Below are positions 18,407 through 27,192 of a DNA stretch of 64,000 nt, in pieces. Origin of the DNA: Kitasatospora sp. MMS16-BH015. Its GTDB lineage: Bacteria > Actinomycetota > Actinomycetes > Streptomycetales > Streptomycetaceae. The notes beneath the pieces are model-generated. The model saw only the letters and a list, made by a program, of their open reading frames with translations. It did no database searches and had not been told where the DNA came from. The position numbers were made by a program, and so were the translations under genes. Position 1 is the first letter of the stretch. Each line of letters starts with the position of its first letter. The stretch covers positions 8,899,859 to 8,963,858 of the forward strand of contig NZ_CP025394.1 of assembly GCF_002943525.1 (NCBI RefSeq), written 5' to 3'.

Positions 18407-19654
18407 TCAGTCCCGGTGCAGCCGGACCGGCAGGCTCTGGTGCCCGTTGGCGATGAACGAGGCCAGCGGCTTCAACTCCTCGCCAGGGACGGCCAGTACG
18501 ATCTCCGGGAAGCGCTCGAAGAGGGTCTGGAGCGCCAACCGGGCCTCGATCCGGGCGAGTTCGGCACCCAGGCAGAAGTGCGTGCCGTAGCCGAAGGAGA
18601 CGTGGTCGGCCCGGGTCTGACGGCTCGGGTCGAAGACCGCCGCGTCCGTGCCGTGCACCTGCGGATCGCGCCCGGCCGCCGCGAAGTTGACCAGGATCGC
18701 CTCGCCCTGCTCGAAGACCGCACCGGTGGCCTCGTCGTGGATCCGCTCCACGGCGAAGCGCATCGGGATGTTGGCGATCGGCCCCTGCTGGCGCAGGGTC
18801 TCCTCGACCACGTCCGCCCAGGCCACCTCGCCGGACCGGACCTTGGCCAGCTGCTCCGGGTGGGTCAGCAGGTTGACCACCGCGTGGTCGATCAGGTTGA
18901 CCGTGGTCTCGTGCCCGGCGCCGATCAACAGCATAATGCTGTCGAGGAGTTCGCGCTCCTCCAGCCGGGAGCCGGTCTCGTCGTCGTGCGCCTCGATCAG
19001 GCCGGTGGTCACGTCGTCGCCGGGGTGCTCGCGCTTGGCGGCGACCAGGGCGCCGATCTGCTCGTAGAAGGCGACGGCGTGCCGGGCGGCCTCCTCCTCG
19101 GAGAGGTCGGTGGCGAAGACCCCGGTGATGGTGTCGCGGAAGGAGTCGTGCATCTCCTCGGGCACGCCGAGCATCCGGTTGACCACCAGCAGCGGCAGCC
19201 GCCAGGCGAAGTGGGCCCGCAGGTCGACCACCTCGTCCGGGTGCTTCTCCAGCTCGTCGAGGAGCTGACCGATCAGGCGCTCGATCTCGGGCACCAGGGC
19301 ACGTGCCCGGCGGGCGCTGAAGGCGGCGGCGATCAGGCGGCGCAGGCGGGTGTGCTCGGAGCCGTAGGCGGTGAGGGCGTTGCGCACGTCCACCCAGATC
19401 CGCAGCGGCCAGCCCTCGGGCATCTCCTGGTTGACGTAGGCGGGCCAGTGCCGGTGGGCGTCCTTGGAGACCCGGGGGTCGGTGAGCAGCCGCTTGACGA
19501 GTCCGGCGTCGATGACGTTCCAGGCGAGGACGCCGCCGGGCAGCTCGACCCGGACGGCGGGGCCCAGCTCGCGGAGGCGGGCGGCCTCGCCGTGCAGATC
19601 CCGGGCCTCCGGGTCGAGTCGGAAGGGACAGCCGGTGGCGGTCGACGTGTTCAA
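18407..19654 (-). CDS. Cytochrome P450
   Basis: A soluble bacterial P450 of 415 residues. The I-helix oxygen-binding motif is AGHETT (246-251), the K-helix ExxR is EETLR (E285/R288), and the heme-thiolate loop is FGYGTHFCLG with Cys361. The start is TTG at 19654, with AGGGGGA 6 bases upstream. No ferredoxin or ferredoxin reductase gene adjoins it, so electron donors must be encoded elsewhere. The substrate is not predictable from the neighbours. Confidence 0.93.
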   Translation of the reverse strand: MNTSTATGCPFRLDPEARDLHGEAARLRELGPAVRVELPGGVLAWNVIDAGLVKRLLTDPRVSKDAHRHWPAYVNQEMPEGWPLRIWVDVRNALTAYGSEHTRLRRLIAAAFSARRARALVPEIERLIGQLLDELEKHPDEVVDLRAHFAWRLPLLVVNRMLGVPEEMHDSFRDTITGVFATDLSEEEAARHAVAFYEQIGALVAAKREHPGDDVTTGLIEAHDDETGSRLEERELLDSIMLLIGAGHETTVNLIDHAVVNLLTHPEQLAKVRSGEVAWADVVEETLRQQGPIANIPMRFAVERIHDEATGAVFEQGEAILVNFAAAGRDPQVHGTDAAVFDPSRQTRADHVSFGYGTHFCLGAELARIEARLALQTLFERFPEIVLAVPGEELKPLASFIANGHQSLPVRLHRD

Positions 19655-19720
19655 GGTACTTCCCCCTGTGCAAGTGTGCGGCGGGCGACTAGCAGAGAGC
19701 TACCCGCTGAGAGCACGACG

Positions 19721-19737
19721 GTAGACGGTCGGTATAC
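19721..19737. promoter_or_regulatory. Putative repressor operator upstream of the P450 gene
   Basis: GTAGACGGTCGGTATAC is an imperfect 17-bp palindrome of the form GTAnACnG...CnGTnTAC, 67 bases upstream of the P450 start. A second small inverted pair (TAGC/GCTA) lies at about 19690-19702. The size fits a TetR- or GntR-type site. No regulator gene for it adjoins. Confidence 0.35.
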
Positions 19738-19811
19738 GACTTCGCCACCTCTGGGGCAGTCCGAGGTGCGAGAACGGGCACTATGTCAGATTGGTGCCGG
19801 TCCGGATCGTG

Positions 19812-19847
19812 GACAGGTCCCCTGGTCGGCAGTTCAGGGGACCTGTC
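19812..19847 (-). terminator. Strong hairpin terminator after the Gfo/Idh/MocA gene
   Basis: GACAGGTCCCCTG at 19812-19824 pairs perfectly with 19835-19847 around a 10-base loop. It lies 43 bases after the stop of the leftward oxidoreductase gene and before the P450 promoter region. A U-tract is missing, as is common in actinomycetes. Confidence 0.75.
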
Positions 19848-19889
19848 GGTTCGGTGACGCTCCGTCGGGTCCGAGCGGGCCCGTGGGGC

Positions 19890-21023
19890 TCAGCCCTGGA
19901 GCGGTACGGCCGCCGGCCGGGCGCAGCTGCTCGCCACGGTCACGGCGCGGCCGGTGGCGGCGGCGGTCAGCAGGCTCTCCATGGTGTCGAGCACGTGGTA
20001 GGCGAGCTCGCCGCCCGCCCGGTGCGGCTCGCCGGCCGCCAGCGCCTCGGCGAGGTCGAGCAGGCCGCAGCCGCGCCCGGCTCCCCGGTGGCCGGCCAGC
20101 ACGGGGACGCTCTCCCAGCCGGGCTCGCCCGCGCGGCGCAGCCCGACCGGGCCCTCGAAGTCGTTCGGGTCGGGCACCGAGAGGGAGCCCGCGCTGCCGT
20201 AGAGCTCGATGTGCGGCAGCCGGCCGCCCCACACGTCGAAGCTCATCAGCAGGGTGGAGAGCGCGCCGCTCTCGTGCTCCAGCACCCCGGTGACGTGGGT
20301 GTCCACCTCGACCGGGAAGGTGGTGCCGGCGCGCGGGCCGGTGGCGATCGTCCGCCGCTCGGTCGGCCGGGCGGCCAGGCCGGTGACCCGGCGGACCGGG
20401 CCGAGCAGGGTGACCAGGGCGGTCAGGTGGTACGGGCCCATGTCGAAGAGCGGTCCGCCGCCGGGCCGGTAGTAGAACTCCGGGTCCGGGTGCCAGAGTT
20501 CGTGGCCGGGGGTGACCATGAAGGCGGTGGCGGCCACCGGCCGGCCGATCGCGCCGGAGTCGAGCACGGCCCGGGCCGTCTGCAGGCCGGTGCCGAGCAC
20601 GGTGTCGGGCGCGCAGCCGACCCGCAGGCCCGCCCGTTCGGCGGCGGTGAGCAGCCGGCGGGCCTCGGCGGTGGTGGCGGCGAGCGGCTTCTCGCCGTAG
20701 ACGTGCTTGCCGCCGGCGATCGCGGCCAGCGCCACCTCGGCGTGCGCGGCCGGCACGGTCAGGTTGAGCACCAGGTCGACGTCCTCGGCCGCGCAGGCCT
20801 CGGCGGGCGTCTCGGCCCGCGCCCCGGGCAGCTCGGCCACCGCCTGCCGGGCCCGGCCCCGGTCCAGGTCGGCCACGGCCACCACCCGCACCTCGGGCCG
20901 CCCGCGCAGCGTGCGCAGGTAGGCACCGCTGATCTTCCCGGCCCCGACCACGGCCACCCGGAGCGGGCCCCGGTCTGCCGCCATGGCGAGCCGCCCCCGG
21001 CCTGTCGTCGGCTGCCCGGTCAT
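19890..21023 (-). CDS. Gfo/Idh/MocA-family NAD(P) oxidoreductase
   Basis: A 377-residue sugar or inositol dehydrogenase-type protein. The Rossmann motif is VVGAGKISG near residue 27, the catalytic-loop Lys is in GEKPLAA, and HELWHPDPEFYYRPGGGPLFD with DMGPYHL is the usual C-terminal domain signature. The ATG (21023) overlaps the TGA of the ThuA gene as ATGA. That pairing suggests joint action on a sugar-like compound. Confidence 0.9.
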   Translation of the reverse strand: MTGQPTTGRGRLAMAADRGPLRVAVVGAGKISGAYLRTLRGRPEVRVVAVADLDRGRARQAVAELPGARAETPAEACAAEDVDLVLNLTVPAAHAEVALAAIAGGKHVYGEKPLAATTAEARRLLTAAERAGLRVGCAPDTVLGTGLQTARAVLDSGAIGRPVAATAFMVTPGHELWHPDPEFYYRPGGGPLFDMGPYHLTALVTLLGPVRRVTGLAARPTERRTIATGPRAGTTFPVEVDTHVTGVLEHESGALSTLLMSFDVWGGRLPHIELYGSAGSLSVPDPNDFEGPVGLRRAGEPGWESVPVLAGHRGAGRGCGLLDLAEALAAGEPHRAGGELAYHVLDTMESLLTAAATGRAVTVASSCARPAAVPLQG

Positions 21024-21682
21024 CGGGTCGCCCACACCAGCCCCTGGCGGATCGTGGTGGCCACCTCGGGCACCACCAGGTCGGCCGGCCGGTGGCCGAT
21101 GGTGGTGACGAACACCCTCCCGGCACCCCAGGTCTGGGTCCAGGTGACCGGGACGAGGGCGCCCGCGAGGGCGGGTTGGTCCGGGTCGGCGGTGAACTCG
21201 CTGACGGCCAGCACCTCGATGCCGGGCGCGAGGTGGACGTAGTACTGCTCGGTGGTCACCCGGTAGGGCCCGATCCCGGCGGTGGCCGGGTGGACGGCCC
21301 CGGCGGGGGTGGGCCGCACCTCGTAGGTGACGAACTCCGCTGGGTGGTAGACGAATTGTCCACCCGTCATGAGCTGGTAGTCGGTGTCCTCACGGAAGGC
21401 GTCGACGATCCCGCCGTGCCAGCCGGCGAAGCCGGTGCCCCGGCGGACGGCCGTGCGCAGGCCCGCCGACTGGCCGTCGGTGAGCCGCCCCATCGTCCAG
21501 CACTGCACCACGAGGTCGGTGGCCTCGAGGAGTTCGGTGTCGAGGTAGCTGTCCAGGCTCCCCGACACGGTCACGTCGTACCCGGCCCCGCCCAGCAGTT
21601 CGGCGCACCACTCGGCGGCGGCGACGGGGGAGTGCCCCTCCCAGCCACCACGCACGATCAGCGCCCTCGGACCCCTCGCCAT
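21020..21682 (-). CDS. ThuA-domain protein
   Basis: A 220-residue ThuA (trehalose-utilisation, class I glutamine-amidotransferase-like fold) protein. Visible features are GGWEGHSP, the GFAGWHGG loop in place of a nucleophile elbow, and QYYVHLAPGIEVLA, TWTQTWGAGRVF and TTIGHRP. GGAGG lies 5 bases before ATG 21682. First gene of the two-gene operon with the oxidoreductase. ThuA relatives act with such dehydrogenases in disaccharide catabolism; the exact substrate is not known. Confidence 0.9.
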   Translation of the reverse strand: MARGPRALIVRGGWEGHSPVAAAEWCAELLGGAGYDVTVSGSLDSYLDTELLEATDLVVQCWTMGRLTDGQSAGLRTAVRRGTGFAGWHGGIVDAFREDTDYQLMTGGQFVYHPAEFVTYEVRPTPAGAVHPATAGIGPYRVTTEQYYVHLAPGIEVLAVSEFTADPDQPALAGALVPVTWTQTWGAGRVFVTTIGHRPADLVVPEVATTIRQGLVWATR

Positions 21683-21759
21683 CCACGCCTCCGCCCTCGC
21701 AGCCGTCCCCCGGCCGCGCCCGCCGCACCTCAGGGGCTACCGTAGCAGTATGTGCAATG

Positions 21760-22416
21760 TCACACATCACAAATGCCGGGGTCGGCCGAACCGAACCGCC
21801 GGTGGGACTCCTGGGCCTGGGCGAGACGCCGCAGGCTGAGCAGCACCGGCTCGTACAGCACGGTGAGCGCCACGGCGGCCTCCACCTTCTCCAGGGGCGA
21901 GTCGTACGGGTCGAGCGAGTCGAGGTCGTGCTCGGCCAGCCGGACGGCGGCCCGGGCGTAGGGCAGCAGGTGGGCGAGGTCGTGCGGGTAGCCGAGCCGG
22001 GCCAGGGTGGCCAGGGCGGCCAGCAGATTCCGGTAGGCCGAGGGTGGCAGAGCCTCCTTGTGCCAGCCCAACTGCCCGACCAAAAGCTGGAGTTCGACCT
22101 CGGCCCGGGCCACGTCCGGATCGTCGGCGGCCGGCTCGGGGCCGGGCGGCAGGGCGCCCATGGCCAGGCCGAGCCGGCTGTTCTGGTCGAGCTCCTCGTT
22201 CTGGAGGGCGGTGATCACCTCGCGGGCGGTGGCCACCGGCATCCGCCCGATCTGGATCAGGGCCCGGATCAGCCGCAGGCGCCGCAGGTGCTCCTCGCCG
22301 TACTCAGCCTGACGGGTGCTCACCAGCGCCCCCGGCTGCAGCAGTTGCTCGCGCAGGTAGTACTTGATGGTCGCGGGGGAGACCCCGCTGCGCTCGCTCA
22401 GTTCGGCCAGTCGCAT
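21760..22416 (-). CDS. MerR-family regulator
   Basis: A 218-residue regulator from ATG 22416 (MRLAEL start; an upstream in-frame ATG at 22434 is possible). The winged helix-turn-helix ERSGVSPATIKYYLREQLLQPG and the second element YGEEHLRRLRLIRALIQIGRMPV are typical MerR. The effector domain is long and helical with no Cys pair, so it is probably not a metal sensor. It faces the DUF4188 gene across a short shared promoter region. Such pairs are common and suggest it controls that gene. Confidence 0.85.
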   Translation of the reverse strand: MRLAELSERSGVSPATIKYYLREQLLQPGALVSTRQAEYGEEHLRRLRLIRALIQIGRMPVATAREVITALQNEELDQNSRLGLAMGALPPGPEPAADDPDVARAEVELQLLVGQLGWHKEALPPSAYRNLLAALATLARLGYPHDLAHLLPYARAAVRLAEHDLDSLDPYDSPLEKVEAAVALTVLYEPVLLSLRRLAQAQESHRRFGSADPGICDV

Positions 22417-22421
22417 TCCTC

Positions 22422-22453
22422 TTGCGCCTTTCATTGGATAGCGGCACTATCTT
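22422..22453 (+). promoter_or_regulatory. MerR-type promoter with palindromic operator
   Basis: GATAGCGGCACTATC (22437-22451) is a perfect 5+5 inverted repeat. It sits between TTGCGC (22422-22427) and TATCTT (22448-22453), which are about 20 bases apart. An over-long spacer holding a palindrome is the hallmark of MerR-activated promoters. It would drive the rightward DUF4188 gene and overlaps the regulator's own start region. Confidence 0.5.
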
Positions 22454-22523
22454 ACTGACGGGAGCGGCGGGCGGCGAGCGCGCCCCCGCTCGGAGCACGC
22501 CACACCTCCACGGGGAGAGCGCC

Positions 22524-23024
22524 ATGGCGACACTGATACCCGGACGCGTCACCGCCGCCCACGAGGGCGACATCGTCGTGTTCCACATCGGCATGCGGTT
22601 CAACAACTTCCGTGCGGTGCGCAGCTGGTGGCCGGTCTTCACCGCCATGCCGCGGATGCTCGCCGAGCTGGAGAAGCACCCGGCGGCCGGAATGCTCGGC
22701 TACCGCACCCAGCTCAGCCCGCCGCGCGGCCTGGAGATCGTCCAGTACTGGGAGTCCCGGGAGAAGCTGCTGGCCTTCGCGGCCGCCACCGACCGCACGC
22801 ACCGCCCGGCCTGGGCTGCCTTCAACCGGGCCGTCCACCAGGGTCACGGCAAGGTCGGCATCTACCACGAGACCTTCCTGGTCCCGGCCGGCAACTTCGA
22901 GACCATCTACTACGAGATGCCCGCCCACGGCCTGGCCGCCGCCACCGGCCACCTCCCGGTGGGCCGGCGCGGCGAGTCGGCGGCCGAGCGGCTGGACCGC
23001 CGGGAGGAGCAGCGGGCGAGCTGA
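22524..23024 (+). CDS. DUF4188 (monooxygenase-like) protein
   Basis: A 166-residue protein from ATG 22524, with GGGGAG 6 bases upstream. It shows the DUF4188 pattern: VVFHIGMRFNNFRAVRSWWPV, MLGYRTQLSPPRG, VQYWESREKLLAFA and VGIYHETFLV. The fold resembles small ferredoxin-like heme or flavin-independent monooxygenases. The gene is divergent from and probably controlled by the MerR regulator. Substrate unknown. Confidence 0.85.
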   Translation: MATLIPGRVTAAHEGDIVVFHIGMRFNNFRAVRSWWPVFTAMPRMLAELEKHPAAGMLGYRTQLSPPRGLEIVQYWESREKLLAFAAATDRTHRPAWAAFNRAVHQGHGKVGIYHETFLVPAGNFETIYYEMPAHGLAAATGHLPVGRRGESAAERLDRREEQRAS

Positions 23025-23045
23025 CGGGGGTGCCCACCCGCTACC

Positions 23046-23077
23046 GGGGACGCCCTCGGGGCTCCGAGGACGTCCCC
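23046..23077. terminator. Bidirectional hairpin terminator
   Basis: GGGGACG (23046-23052) pairs with CGTCCCC (23071-23077), with an inner CCTCGG/CCGAGG stem around GGCT. It is followed by CTTTTC on the top strand. It separates the rightward DUF4188 gene from the convergent VOC gene and can serve both. Confidence 0.8.
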
Positions 23078-23092
23078 CTTTTCGCTGGATGC

Positions 23093-23446
23093 TCAGGCGG
23101 GCTGCCAGAGCTCGACCCGGTTGCCCTCGGGATCGACCACCCAGCCGAACCGTCCGATCCCCGGGAACTCCTGTGGCTCCCCGGCGAGTTCGGCGCCCTT
23201 GGCCCGCAGCTGGGCCAGCATCGCGTCCAGGTCGCGGACCCGGAAGTTGAGCATGCTCTGCTGGGCGGGGGAGCCGAAGTAGTCCGTGCCGGACTCGAAG
23301 GCGGCGAACACCGTCGGCCCGGCCGCCGGCTGCCAGAGACCGTTCTCGTCGGTGTCCAGCCCCAGGCAGTCCCGGTACCAGGCGCTCAGCGCCGCCGGAT
23401 CCGCCGCCCGCAGGAAGTACCCACCGATGCCAAGCACTCGTTCCAT
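23093..23446 (-). CDS. VOC (glyoxalase/bleomycin-resistance) family protein
   Basis: A 117-residue single-unit vicinal oxygen chelate protein. It shows IGGYFLRAADPAALSAWYRDCLGL and a C-terminal WVVDPEGNRVELWQPA with the metal-ligand Glu. Members bind a divalent metal and act as lyases, dioxygenases or resistance proteins. Substrate unknown. It lies 36 bases downstream of the convergent GNAT gene on the same strand, so the two may be co-transcribed. Confidence 0.88.
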   Translation of the reverse strand: MERVLGIGGYFLRAADPAALSAWYRDCLGLDTDENGLWQPAAGPTVFAAFESGTDYFGSPAQQSMLNFRVRDLDAMLAQLRAKGAELAGEPQEFPGIGRFGWVVDPEGNRVELWQPA

Positions 23447-23482
23447 GCGGTCATCCTGCCAGCCCGGCCGCCCGGCGCGCGG

Positions 23483-24016
23483 TCAGACCGCGCCGAGGTA
23501 CGCCGACCGGGAGAGCCCGTAGACCGTGCAGGGCCGCGCCAGCACCTCGTCCTCGCGCAGCCGGTCGAAGCCGAGCCGCCGGGCGACGGCCACCGAGCTC
23601 TCGTTCCCGTGGTGGATCATCGCCGTGATCAGGTCGAGCCCGAGCGTCTCGAACCCCCACTCGAGCATGCCCCGCGCCGCCTCCGTCGCGTACCCGCGCC
23701 CCCAGTGCTCGCTCGCCAGCGTCCACCCCAGCTCGGTCTCGCCGTAATCCGCCCACCAGTTGAGCCCGCAGCGCCCGATCCGCTCCCCGGTGGCCACCAG
23801 CTCGATCGCACAGAGCCCGTGCCCGCGCTCGGCCCACTGCCCCTCGATCAACGCCAACCGCTCCGCGGCCCGCTCCAAGGTGTAGGCCCCCACGAACCGG
23901 TTCACCTCCGGATCCGCGTGCAAGCCCACCCACCACTCGGCATCCGCCACCCCGAGCGGCCGCAACCGCAACCGCTCGGTCTCCACCACCACCGCAGCAC
24001 CCAGTCCGTCGATCAT
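23483..24016 (-). CDS. GNAT acetyltransferase, RimJ/RimL-like
   Basis: A 177-residue N-acetyltransferase. It shows ETERLRLRPLGVADA at the start, TELGWTLASEHWGRGYATEAA with the acetyl-CoA pyrophosphate-binding Q/RxxGxG/A-type loop, and NESSVAVARRLGFDR. These are the features of the RimJ/RimL group that modifies protein N-termini or small amines. The start overlaps the divergent strand near 24016. Substrate unknown. Confidence 0.9.
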   Translation of the reverse strand: MIDGLGAAVVVETERLRLRPLGVADAEWWVGLHADPEVNRFVGAYTLERAAERLALIEGQWAERGHGLCAIELVATGERIGRCGLNWWADYGETELGWTLASEHWGRGYATEAARGMLEWGFETLGLDLITAMIHHGNESSVAVARRLGFDRLREDEVLARPCTVYGLSRSAYLGAV

Positions 24017-24122
24017 GCCGCCACCCTACGACCACGCCCCCGAACCACCGGGCGGCGGCCCCGCTCGAACGGCTGGCCTCCCGGCCGTCGTCGACCAGCT
24101 ACCACTGTCGTTGGCTGAGGTC

Positions 24123-24437
24123 ATGCGTCCGGAGAGGTGGACATCGGCCCCGGTGAAGAGGGATGACTGGATCGACCATCTGCGGCGCACCGAGGCCCAC
24201 GGCGGGTTCCGCGTCGAATGCCCTGGCTCACTGTCGGCGATCTACCGGCCGGCGCCCGATCGGCTTCAACTCCCTTCCGGTGACTGCCTCTTGATCGACG
24301 GCTCGCCCGTCAATCCGCCTGCCGCCCGTGCGCTCGGGCTGGCCGCGATCGACCACCACGAGGCCCCTTCCACGGTGCTGATCCTGGAAAACCTCTTGCG
24401 CACCGGGGAAAGGCCCGGGATACGATCATCCCGATGA
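24123..24437 (+). CDS. Hypothetical protein
   Basis: A 104-residue frame from ATG 24123 (GAGG only 3 bases upstream; GTC/TTG starts further up are possible). The product is mixed: KRDDWIDHLRRTEAHGG then SLSAIYRPAPDRLQLPSGD and DHHEAPSTVLILENLL. Third-position GC is a little lower than in neighbours. No family recognised. It may be real but poorly conserved. Confidence 0.45.
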   Translation: MRPERWTSAPVKRDDWIDHLRRTEAHGGFRVECPGSLSAIYRPAPDRLQLPSGDCLLIDGSPVNPPAARALGLAAIDHHEAPSTVLILENLLRTGERPGIRSSR

Positions 24438-24489
24438 CTACTCAATCTCTCCGTGGATTGGGGGCTCCGTCCGCGCAAGGTGAGTGCTG

Positions 24490-25803
24490 ATGCATCCTCA
24501 CCTCCCGGACGGCGACCCTCACCTCTCCCGCTGGCTGCGCGTGCGCGAGTTCGCCGTGCCGCCCACCATGATCGAGACAGCGACGGCCCGGCGGCTCGCC
24601 GGTGACTGGGGCGGTGCCTGCGCCGCAGCCCGCTTCGACCTCGATCTCGACCTGCGTACGGTGGCCCGCGAGCACGGGCGGCAGCTCGCTGCCCAAGTCC
24701 GCAGCGACCTGAGGGTGTTGGCGCCCGACCTGCTGCGCTGGCACCTGCCCAGAACGGCCCCGGACGGACGGCTGCGCCCCGGCCTCAGCATCTCGCTGGC
24801 CAGGTACCAGCTGGCCGAACGCCCCCGTGGCCGACCCGAGTCGGCGTACCTGGTCGCGCGGACCCCGCCCGCCTGGGCGGACGCCGGCCAGCGGGTCAGC
24901 CTCGCGCTGCGCACCCCTGACTCGGCCCGGCAACGGTTCGGCCGCTACCCGCACCCCAAGCCCAGCCGGCGCTTCCGCCTGGACCTGCACCGCCATCTCT
25001 GGGACGCCGGCAGGTCGGGCGAACTTGCCTCCAGAGCAGGGGTGTTGGAGCCAGCAGAGAACTGTGGCCTGCCACCTGGGCTGGCCGTGGACCGGTGGGC
25101 CGAGGAGGCGGCGCTGCTGCTGAGCGCCGAGGGCCGGACGGACGGCACCGTCGCCGTCCGGCTCGGCACGCGCAGCCACCTCACCCTCCGGCACGGGCAG
25201 ATCCAGCCCGGGGTCGAACCCGGCGCCGCACCCGTCCTGCCGGAGGCCGCCACCTGGCGGCTGCCCGATCTGGACCTGCTCCACCACGGCCTGATCCGCC
25301 CCGACCGCCTCCACCCGCTGGTGGCCGCCGCCCTCTGCCCGGATCGTTCGGCGCCCGGCACGGCGCACCCGTCCGACCGACCCGCCGCCTGGCTGGTCGA
25401 GTGCCGGGGCGCGACCCACCGGATCGACCTGGTGGACGGCGCCCTGGCCGTCCTCGACCACGCGCCGGAGGAGCTCCACCGGGAGGAGTTGCTGCTCGCC
25501 CTCGGCGGCCCGCCGCTGCCCTGCCTCCAGGCGATCGACCAGGCGCACCGCCACCCCGAGGACCTGGACGCCGTCCGCGCCCGCCTCGACCACGGGGATG
25601 CCGCCGGTGCCCTCGCCCTGGTGGAGACCCTGCTCGGCCCGGCGGCCGTGCTGCGCGCGGGCCCGCTCCGGGACGAGCTCGACACCGCCGTCCACCGCAA
25701 GCTCGTCCACGGCCTCTTCCGCGCCGGCCTCACCAGCCACACCCCGTACCAGGTCTGCCCGCGCACCCTGCGCCGCCCGAGCCGCCGCACCCCGCGCGGC
25801 TGA
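24490..25803 (+). CDS. Hypothetical protein, first gene of MoxR/vWA operon
   Basis: A 437-residue protein from ATG 24490, with AAGGTGAG 5 bases upstream. It has a basic, helical N-terminal half, then a segment of strands (WRLPDLDLLHHGLIRPDRLHPLVAAALCP, AWLVECRGATHRIDLVDG) and a helical C-terminus ending in a basic tail. I do not recognise a domain. Its place just before the MoxR ATPase and the vWA gene suggests it is the third partner or target of that machine. Confidence 0.7.
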   Translation: MHPHLPDGDPHLSRWLRVREFAVPPTMIETATARRLAGDWGGACAAARFDLDLDLRTVAREHGRQLAAQVRSDLRVLAPDLLRWHLPRTAPDGRLRPGLSISLARYQLAERPRGRPESAYLVARTPPAWADAGQRVSLALRTPDSARQRFGRYPHPKPSRRFRLDLHRHLWDAGRSGELASRAGVLEPAENCGLPPGLAVDRWAEEAALLLSAEGRTDGTVAVRLGTRSHLTLRHGQIQPGVEPGAAPVLPEAATWRLPDLDLLHHGLIRPDRLHPLVAAALCPDRSAPGTAHPSDRPAAWLVECRGATHRIDLVDGALAVLDHAPEELHREELLLALGGPPLPCLQAIDQAHRHPEDLDAVRARLDHGDAAGALALVETLLGPAAVLRAGPLRDELDTAVHRKLVHGLFRAGLTSHTPYQVCPRTLRRPSRRTPRG

Positions 25804-25917
25804 CCGCCCCCGCGCACGACACCCCCGCGCCGTAGCGGCCCGGCCCCGCCGAGGGCTCCGCACCCATGCCCGCGAACCCCAGGCCAACGTGCCCCCGAAC
25901 CCCGAAGGTGATCACCC

Positions 25918-27192
25918 ATGCCCAAGCACAGCTCCACCCAACTCGAGCTGGCCGACGAACTGTTGACGCTCCTGCGAGCCGCCGGCACCGAACCCCGGGC
26001 CGACATCCAGCTGGAGGCGCTGACCCTGGCCGTCGCCGCCGACCTGCCCGTGCTGCTGCGGGGCGAGCCCGGCATCGGCAAGACCGCCGCGCTCAACCAG
26101 CTCGCCGAGGCCCTCGGCCTGCCGCTCACCACCGTGATCGCCAGCGTGCACGAACCCTCCGACTTCTCCGGCCTGCCCGTGATCGGCGAGGACCCGGCCC
26201 AGCAGGGCGTCCCGCTCGCTCCGCCGGACTGGGCCGTCCGCCTGGTCCGGGCCGGGCGCGGCCTGCTGTTCCTGGACGAGCTCTCCACCGCCCCACCGGC
26301 CGTGCAGGCGGCCCTGCTGCGGCTGGTGCTCGAACGCCGGATCGGCGCGCTGCAACTGCCCCCGGGCGTCAGGATCGTGGCGGCAGCCAACCCGCGCGCC
26401 TCGGCCGCGGACGGCTGGGAGTTGAGCCCGCCGCTGGCCAACCGGTTCGTCCACCTGCCCTGGGTGCACGACCCCGAGGTGGTGGTCCGCGGCCTCGGCG
26501 GCACCTGGCCCAAGGCCGTGCTGCCCCGGCTCGACCCCGACCGGCTGACGGAGGCGGTCGCCCACGCCCGCCGCGGCGTGTGCGGGCTGCTCACCGCCCG
26601 CCCCACCCTGGTGCACCGCCTGCCCGAGAACGAGACCCGCCGGGGCGGCCCCTGGCCGTCGCCCCGCAGCTGGGAGATGACGCTCCGGCTGACCGCCTTC
26701 GCCGAGGCCGCCGGGGCCGGCCGGGACGTGCTCTCCCTGCTGGTCCGGGGGACGGTCGGCGACGGGCCCGGCCTGGAGTACCTCAGCCACCTGGACCGGA
26801 TGGACCTGCCCGACCCGGAGACCCTGCTCGCGGACCCGGCCGCCGCCGTGCTGCCCGAGCGCGGTGACCTGCAGCAGACCGCCCTGGACGGCGTGGTGGC
26901 CGCCGTCCGGAACCGGCTGGACGAGCAGCGCTGGGACGCGGCCTGGGCCCTGCTGGCCCGCGCCGCCGCCACCGGAGCCCCGGACGTGGTGGTCGTGCCC
27001 GCCACCACCCTGGCCAGCCTGCGCAAGCCGCACTGGACCGTCCCGCCCGTGATCGAGCAGCTCGCCGGGGCCGTCACCCTCTCCCTCGAGGCCGACCGGG
27101 CGGCCACCCGGGTGGCCGCCGCCGAGGCGGGCAGGGCCGCCGAAACCGCCCGCGCGGCCGAGGCCGCCCGCCTCGCGGGGTTCGCCCGATGA
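25918..27192 (+). CDS. MoxR-type AAA+ ATPase
   Basis: A 424-residue AAA+ protein. Walker A is GEPGIGKT (49-56), Walker B is LLFLDELS (around 117-121), and the sensor-1 strand is VAAANPRA (N158). SVHEPSDFSGLPV is the MoxR-typical segment after strand 2. MoxR ATPases act as chaperone-like remodelers with vWA-domain partners. The last codons overlap the vWA gene as ATGA, so the two are tightly coupled. The C-terminus is an Ala-rich helix. Confidence 0.9.
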   Translation: MPKHSSTQLELADELLTLLRAAGTEPRADIQLEALTLAVAADLPVLLRGEPGIGKTAALNQLAEALGLPLTTVIASVHEPSDFSGLPVIGEDPAQQGVPLAPPDWAVRLVRAGRGLLFLDELSTAPPAVQAALLRLVLERRIGALQLPPGVRIVAAANPRASAADGWELSPPLANRFVHLPWVHDPEVVVRGLGGTWPKAVLPRLDPDRLTEAVAHARRGVCGLLTARPTLVHRLPENETRRGGPWPSPRSWEMTLRLTAFAEAAGAGRDVLSLLVRGTVGDGPGLEYLSHLDRMDLPDPETLLADPAAAVLPERGDLQQTALDGVVAAVRNRLDEQRWDAAWALLARAAATGAPDVVVVPATTLASLRKPHWTVPPVIEQLAGAVTLSLEADRAATRVAAAEAGRAAETARAAEAARLAGFAR

